Positions 35,244 through 39,142 of a stretch of 39,142 nucleotides of DNA are shown piece by piece. This DNA is from JAIBJN01 sp035461525 (GTDB lineage: Bacteria; Actinomycetota; Thermoleophilia; Gaiellales; Gaiellaceae). A program made the translations under genes and the position numbers. The notes under the pieces were generated by a model that did not search any database, had not been told where the DNA came from, and worked only from the letters and a program-made list of their open reading frames with translations. The stretch's first letter is position 1; each line of letters begins with the position of its first letter. The stretch is taken from contig DATHVD010000053.1 in assembly GCA_035461525.1 (NCBI GenBank), positions 1-39,142 of the forward strand. The letters run 5' to 3'.

Positions 35244-36587
35244 GTGGAGCGCGAGCCGCTCGGGGTCGTGGGCGCGGGCTGGGTGGGCCTTGTCACTGCC
35301 GCCTCCTTCGCCGAGCTCGGCCACGACGTCGTCGTTCGCGACGTCGCGCCCGAACGGATCGCGGCCCTGCAGGCGGGAGAGGTGCCGATCCACGAGCCGG
35401 GGCTCGCGGAGGCGCTCGGGCGAAACCGCGACCGCCTCGAGTTCACGCTCGAGATCGCCGACGTCTTCGAGCGCGCGCGGATCGCGTTCGTCTGTGTCGG
35501 CACGCCGCCCACACCCTCGGGGGACGCGGACCTCGCCGCGGTCCTGCAGGTCGCGGACGAGCTGCCCGACGTCGGCGAGCGGGTCCTGCTCGTGATCAAG
35601 AGCACGGTGCCGGTCGGGACCGGGGAGCGGGTGCGAGCGCGCCTCGACGCGCGCGGGCTGGCCCAGGCCGGCTACGTCTCCAATCCGGAGTTTCTCTCCG
35701 AAGGGACGGCGCTCGCCAACTTCTCCGGACCGGACCGAGTCGTCGTCGGCGCCTACGTGGAGGCGGACGCCGACCGCGTCGCAGCCCTCTACGAGCCGAT
35801 CGGGGCGCCGATCGTGCGCACCGACGTCGCCTCCGCCGAGATGATCAAGCTCGCGTCCAACGCCGCGCTCGCGACGCGGATCAGCTTCGTCAACGAGATC
35901 GCGAACGTCTGCGAGCTCGTCGGCGCCGACATCGAGGAGGTCGCCCGCGGCGTCGGCCTCGACCGGCGAATCGGCCCGCACTTCCTGCGGGCGGGAATCG
36001 GCTTCGGCGGCTCCTGCTTCCCCAAGGACGCCTCGGCCCTCAAGCAGCTTGCCGCCAACTCGGGCTACCACTTCCAGCTCCTCGCCGCGGTCATCGAGGT
36101 GAACGAGCTCCAGAAGCGGCGGGTCGTGCAGAAGCTCCAGGCCCAGCTCGGGTCGCTGCGCGGAAAGACCGTCGCTCTCCTCGGCCTCGCGTTCAAGCCG
36201 AACACGAACGACCTGCGCGAGGCGCCGAGCCTCGTGCTCGCGCCCCGCCTCCAGGCCGAGGGGGCGACCGTACGGGTGTGGGATCCGGTCGCGCTCGACG
36301 AGGCGCGGGAGATCCTCACCGGCGTCGAGCCGGCCGCCACCGTGCTCGATGCGGTCGCGGGGGCGGACGCCGCAGTCATCGTCACCGAGTGGCCCGAGCT
36401 GCGCGAGCTGGCGTCTCCCGAGGTGCGCGAGGCCATGCGCACGCCGCTGATCGTGGACGGCCGCAACCTCCTCGATCCCGGCGACGTCCGCGCCGCGGGC
36501 TTCGCGTACGAGGCGATCGGCCGCCCGGGCGGCGTCGCCTCGGAACCCCGCGAGGCCGAGGAGGCGGCCTCGGAGCTGAGGACGTAG
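35244..36587 (+). CDS. UDP-glucose/UDP-sugar 6-dehydrogenase
   Basis: A 447-residue NAD-dependent nucleotide-sugar dehydrogenase; it probably oxidises UDP-glucose to UDP-glucuronate. The Rossmann motif GAGWVG lies near residue 9, the catalytic cysteine is Cys258 in GFGGSCFPKD, and the FKPNTNDLREAPS C-terminal domain motif is present. The start is GTG, 7 bases after the LytR-type gene, so they are likely co-transcribed. UDP-GlcA versus UDP-ManNAcA as product cannot be fully separated by eye. Confidence 0.9.
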   Translation: MEREPLGVVGAGWVGLVTAASFAELGHDVVVRDVAPERIAALQAGEVPIHEPGLAEALGRNRDRLEFTLEIADVFERARIAFVCVGTPPTPSGDADLAAVLQVADELPDVGERVLLVIKSTVPVGTGERVRARLDARGLAQAGYVSNPEFLSEGTALANFSGPDRVVVGAYVEADADRVAALYEPIGAPIVRTDVASAEMIKLASNAALATRISFVNEIANVCELVGADIEEVARGVGLDRRIGPHFLRAGIGFGGSCFPKDASALKQLAANSGYHFQLLAAVIEVNELQKRRVVQKLQAQLGSLRGKTVALLGLAFKPNTNDLREAPSLVLAPRLQAEGATVRVWDPVALDEAREILTGVEPAATVLDAVAGADAAVIVTEWPELRELASPEVREAMRTPLIVDGRNLLDPGDVRAAGFAYEAIGRPGGVASEPREAEEAASELRT

Positions 36588-36603
36588 CGCCCCCGCGCAC
36601 CTC

Positions 36604-37296
36604 ATGGAGGCGATCATCCTCGCCGGTGGCAAGGCCGAGCGCCTCGGCGGCGCAGCCGGGGGACGGCCGAAGGCGCTCGTCGAGATCGCCGAACGGCCCC
36701 TCGCCGCGTACCAGGTGACGCAGCTCGCCCGCGCCGGCGTCGGCCGCGTGCTCGTCAGCTGCGCCGCGGGTGACGAGGAGCTGTTCGCGGCGGCGCTCGC
36801 GGGCCTCGGGCCCGAGATCGAGACCGTGGGGGAGCCGGAGCCGCTCGGGCGGGGCGGCGGGATCCGCCTGGCCGCCTCGGTGCGGCGCGAGGATGGGGAC
36901 GTCCTCGTCCTCAACGGCGACGAGCTGCTCGACCTCGACCTCCGCGGGCTGCTCGCCCACCACCGTGAGACGGGCGCCGCGGCGACGATCGCGGTGGCGC
37001 GGCCGGTCTCGCCCTTCGGCGTCGTCGAGCTGGGCGAGGACGACGTCGTCACGGGCTTCAACGAGGGCAGGCGCCTGCCCCAGTGGGTGAGCTGCGGCGT
37101 CTACGCGTTCGGCGAGGAGGCGCTCGCGGCGCTCCCGGAGCGCGGCGACCACGAGACGACGACCTTCCCGGCGCTCGCGGCCGCGGGCCGCCTTCGGGCC
37201 TTCCGCCACGAGGGCCTCTGGCTGACCGTGAACACGCCGAAGGAGCTGCGAATCGCCGACGAGCGGCTCCGCCGCGAGCCGCTCCCGGTTGACTGA
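36604..37296 (+). CDS. Sugar-1-phosphate nucleotidyltransferase
   Basis: A 230-residue NTP_transferase-family protein that makes an NDP-sugar from a sugar-1-phosphate and an NTP. The nucleotide-binding signature IILAGGKAERLGG is at the N-terminus, followed by RPKALVEIAERPL, and the metal-binding aspartate is in NGDELLDLDL. It ends with a VNTPKEL segment typical of the short, single-domain forms resembling mannose- or heptose-1-phosphate transferases. The sugar and base are not decidable. It sits in the surface-polysaccharide group with the LytR-type and Ugd genes. Confidence 0.85.
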   Translation: MEAIILAGGKAERLGGAAGGRPKALVEIAERPLAAYQVTQLARAGVGRVLVSCAAGDEELFAAALAGLGPEIETVGEPEPLGRGGGIRLAASVRREDGDVLVLNGDELLDLDLRGLLAHHRETGAAATIAVARPVSPFGVVELGEDDVVTGFNEGRRLPQWVSCGVYAFGEEALAALPERGDHETTTFPALAAAGRLRAFRHEGLWLTVNTPKELRIADERLRREPLPVD

Positions 37297-37318
37297 CGTA
37301 GGCGCTCTGGGGTAGGAC
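37289..37318 (+). promoter_or_regulatory. Candidate promoter of the cupin gene
   Basis: TTGACT and TAGGAC are 18 bases apart, with the -10 ending 7 bases before the cupin ATG, so transcription would begin at or next to the start codon. The -35 is the best match to TTGACA in the window. A GGAGG next to the ATG is too close to be an ordinary ribosome-binding site. Confidence 0.45.
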
Positions 37319-37325
37319 CGGAGGC

Positions 37326-37724
37326 ATGAGCGACCTCACGCCCAACCTCCTCGACCTCGACCGCTTCGCCGTCGCGGTGGAGCGGATCGAGAAGCCGTGG
37401 GGGTACGAGCTCCTCTACGCCGCGACCGACCGCTACGTCGGCAAGATCCTCTTCATCCGCGCCGGCGAGCAGCTCAGCCTCCAGTTCCACCGCAAGAAGG
37501 ACGAGGTCATCTTCGTCCAGTCCGGGCGGATCGAGCTCGAGGTGGGGGAGCCGGGAAGGACGCCGGACGTCGAGGTCGTCGGCGCCGGGCGGGCCTTCCA
37601 TTTCACCCCCGGCACGGTGCACCGCTGGCGCGCCCTCGAGGACACGGTCGTGCTCGAGGTCTCCACGCCGGAGCTCGAGGACGTCGTCAGGCTCGAGGAT
37701 CGCTACGGTCGCGCGGACCCGTAG
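37326..37724 (+). CDS. Cupin protein, mannose-6-phosphate isomerase type II-like
   Basis: A 132-residue single-domain cupin. The metal-binding motif is around QLSLQFHRKKDEVIFVQSG and the second motif is FTPGTVHRWRAL, with histidines and a glutamate in the expected places. The start KPWGYELL resembles the isomerase half of bifunctional ManC proteins. It could isomerise or bind a sugar phosphate linked to the neighbouring nucleotidyltransferase; a related cupin with another substrate is possible. Confidence 0.78.
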   Translation: MSDLTPNLLDLDRFAVAVERIEKPWGYELLYAATDRYVGKILFIRAGEQLSLQFHRKKDEVIFVQSGRIELEVGEPGRTPDVEVVGAGRAFHFTPGTVHRWRALEDTVVLEVSTPELEDVVRLEDRYGRADP

Positions 37725-37726
37725 CG
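37701..37726 (+). terminator. Inverted repeat across the cupin stop codon
   Basis: CGCTACGG and CCGTAGCG form a perfect 8-bp stem with a 10-base loop, spanning the cupin stop codon, 10 bases before the ahcY -10 box. No T tract follows immediately, so it is a weak terminator candidate or an operator. Confidence 0.35.
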
Positions 37727-37735
37727 GTCCTTCAG

Positions 37736-37741
37736 TAGACT
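37736..37741 (+). promoter_or_regulatory. -10-like box of ahcY
   Basis: TAGACT ends 11 bases before the ahcY ATG, which has no Shine-Dalgarno sequence, so a near-leaderless transcript is expected. The same hexamer precedes atpD. No clear -35 is visible at the normal distance. Confidence 0.45.
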
Positions 37742-37752
37742 TTCGCGCGGCC

Positions 37753-39024
37753 ATGGCTACGACTGCGCCCGGACACGACGTCAAGGACCTCGCACTCGCT
37801 CCCGGGGGCGTCGTGCGGATCCGCTGGGCCGACCGGCAGATGCCCGTGCTCGCCGCGATCCGCGAGCGGTTCGAGCGTGAGCGGCCGCTCGAGGGCAGGC
37901 GCGTCTCCGCGTGCCTGCACGTGACGACGGAGACCGCCAACCTCGCCCGCACGCTCAAGGCGGGAGGCGCCGACGTCGTGCTGTGCGCGTCCAACCCGCT
38001 CTCGACACAGGACGACGTCGCGGCAGCGCTCGTCGCCGAGTACGGCATCCCCGTCTACGCCGTCCGCGGCGAGGACGACGAGACGTACTACTCGCACATC
38101 ACCGCCGCCGTCGACCACCGCCCGCACGTGACGATGGACGACGGCGCCGACGTGATCGGCGTGCTCCACAAGGACAGACGCGACCAGCTCGGCGACATCG
38201 TCGGCGGGACCGAGGAGACGACCACCGGCGTCATCCGCCTGCGCGCGCTCGAGGCGCAGGGCGAGCTCGCCTTCCCGATCGTCGCCGTCAACGAGGCCAA
38301 GACCAAGCACCTCTTCGACAACCGCTACGGCACCGGGCAGTCGACGATCGACGGGATCGTCCGTGCCACCAACGTCCTCCTCGCCGGCCGCCGCTTCGTC
38401 GTCGCGGGCTACGGCTGGACCGGCCGTGGCGTCGCCATGCGCGCGCGGGGGATGGGCGCGCACGTGATCGTCACGGAGGTCGACCCGCTGCGGGCGCTCG
38501 AGGCGCTCATGGACGGCTACGAGGTGATGCCGATGGAGCGCGCGGCCGAGGTCGGCGACATCTTCTGTACAGCGACCGGCGACAAGCACGTCATCGCACG
38601 CGGCGCGCTCGAGCGGATGAAGGACGGCGCGATCCTCTCCAACACCGGCCACTTCAACGTCGAGATCGACATCCCGGCGCTCGAGAAGCTCTCGGTCAAG
38701 AAGCGGACGGTGCGTGAGTTCGTCGACGAGTACACCATGGCCGACGGCCGCCGCATCTACCTGCTCGCCGAAGGCCGGCTGGTCAACCTGTCGGCGGCCG
38801 AAGGACATCCCGCCTCGGTCATGGACATGAGCTTCGCCAACCAGTCGCTCTCGGCCGAGTACATGGTGCAGCACCACGACGAGCTCGAGAAGAAGGTCTA
38901 CGTGGTGCCCCACGACATCGACGCCGAGATCGCGCGCCTCAAGCTGGCCACCATGCGTGTCGACTGCGACACGCTGACCGAGGAGCAGGCCGCCTACCTC
39001 GCCTCGTGGGTCCAGGGCACCTGA
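37753..39024 (+). CDS. ahcY: Adenosylhomocysteinase, short archaeal/Thermotoga-like form
   Basis: AhcY hydrolyses S-adenosylhomocysteine to adenosine and homocysteine, which MetH then re-methylates. At 423 residues it is the short form. NAD binding is by GYGWTGRG at 219-226, where classical bacterial and eukaryotic enzymes read GYGDVGKG. Catalytic residues are visible in MDDGAD, EETTTG and NEAKTKHLFDNRYGTG. The C-terminus ends CDTLTEEQAAYLASW without the PDHYRY tail of the classical enzyme. These features match archaeal and Thermotoga-type enzymes, some of which prefer S-inosylhomocysteine. The ATG follows a TAGACT box. Confidence 0.93.
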   Translation: MATTAPGHDVKDLALAPGGVVRIRWADRQMPVLAAIRERFERERPLEGRRVSACLHVTTETANLARTLKAGGADVVLCASNPLSTQDDVAAALVAEYGIPVYAVRGEDDETYYSHITAAVDHRPHVTMDDGADVIGVLHKDRRDQLGDIVGGTEETTTGVIRLRALEAQGELAFPIVAVNEAKTKHLFDNRYGTGQSTIDGIVRATNVLLAGRRFVVAGYGWTGRGVAMRARGMGAHVIVTEVDPLRALEALMDGYEVMPMERAAEVGDIFCTATGDKHVIARGALERMKDGAILSNTGHFNVEIDIPALEKLSVKKRTVREFVDEYTMADGRRIYLLAEGRLVNLSAAEGHPASVMDMSFANQSLSAEYMVQHHDELEKKVYVVPHDIDAEIARLKLATMRVDCDTLTEEQAAYLASWVQGT

Positions 39025-39055
39025 CGGCGACCGCTCCGGGCCGCGAGGAGAGGCC

Positions 39056-39142
39056 ATGACGGGCACCTCATCGGGGGCCGGGGCGAGCCGGCCGGCCGCT
39101 CGGCTGCGCATCCGCACCGTCGAGATCAGCGACGACGCGGTC
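39056..39142 (+). CDS. N-terminus of a probable methylthioribose-1-phosphate isomerase
   Basis: Only the first 29 codons are in the window, starting at ATG with GAGGAGAGG 4-12 bases upstream. After a low-complexity start (TGTSSGAGASRPAAR), the segment LRIRTVEISDDAV resembles the N-terminal strand of MtnA, a methionine-salvage enzyme. The position next to ahcY would suit that role. The identification rests on about a dozen residues and is tentative. Confidence 0.4.
   Translation, partial: MTGTSSGAGASRPAARLRIRTVEISDDAV

Overview
This is 39.1 kb of very GC-rich bacterial DNA (third codon positions almost always G or C, many GTG starts, many 4-base stop/start overlaps), densely packed with genes on the + strand; only two genes lie on the - strand. 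Gene order and protein character suggest a deep-branching actinobacterium, with Thermoleophilia (Gaiellales/Solirubrobacterales) as my best guess. That placement is inference from family resemblance, not from a marker tree. I see no tRNA, rRNA, CRISPR, transposase or phage gene.

Region 1 (1-3955) is an electron-transfer module: etfB (3' end), etfA, and ETF:quinone oxidoreductase, followed by a threonine dehydratase/serine racemase-like enzyme. Region 2 (3952-13355) is the conserved Gram-positive housekeeping string rpmE, DUF1385, prfA, prmC, tsaC, glyA, upp, wecA-like. It is interrupted by a ZIP metal transporter, a small membrane protein (both - strand), a 150-bp palindromic repeat region, and a PLP decarboxylase gene broken by one extra base in a G6 run.

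Region 3 (13432-27896) is the F1Fo ATP synthase locus: two small membrane proteins (AtpZ/AtpI-like), then atpB-E-F-H-A-G. Instead of continuing into atpD-C, it is split by about 7.2 kb carrying a secreted kelch protein, a complete peptide-type ABC transporter (lipoprotein, two permeases, two ATPases) and an orphan zinc-finger anti-sigma-like protein. atpD and atpC then follow with their own candidate promoter. This split is the largest organisational oddity here.

Region 4 (27897-39142) holds a structured intergenic region with an easily missed 43-codon gene for a double-CxxC protein, three consecutive hairpins, metH, a YbdK-type carboxylate-amine ligase, a large LytR-CpsA-Psr protein behind a terminator-like leader, a UDP-sugar dehydrogenase, a sugar-1-phosphate nucleotidyltransferase, a cupin, adenosylhomocysteinase of the short archaeal/Thermotoga-like kind, and the first codons of a probable mtnA. 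metH, ahcY and mtnA together suggest methionine-cycle and salvage functions; LytR-CpsA-Psr, Ugd, the nucleotidyltransferase and the cupin suggest surface-polymer assembly.

A recurring signal is a TANNNT hexamer (TATCCT, TAGACT, TAGTCT, TAAAGT) 4-13 bases before start codons that lack a Shine-Dalgarno sequence, which suggests leaderless or near-leaderless transcripts. No wholly new system stands out. The best leads are the split ATP synthase locus, the tiny Cys4 gene with its structured surroundings, the two CTG starts, and the repeat region at 7801-7951.
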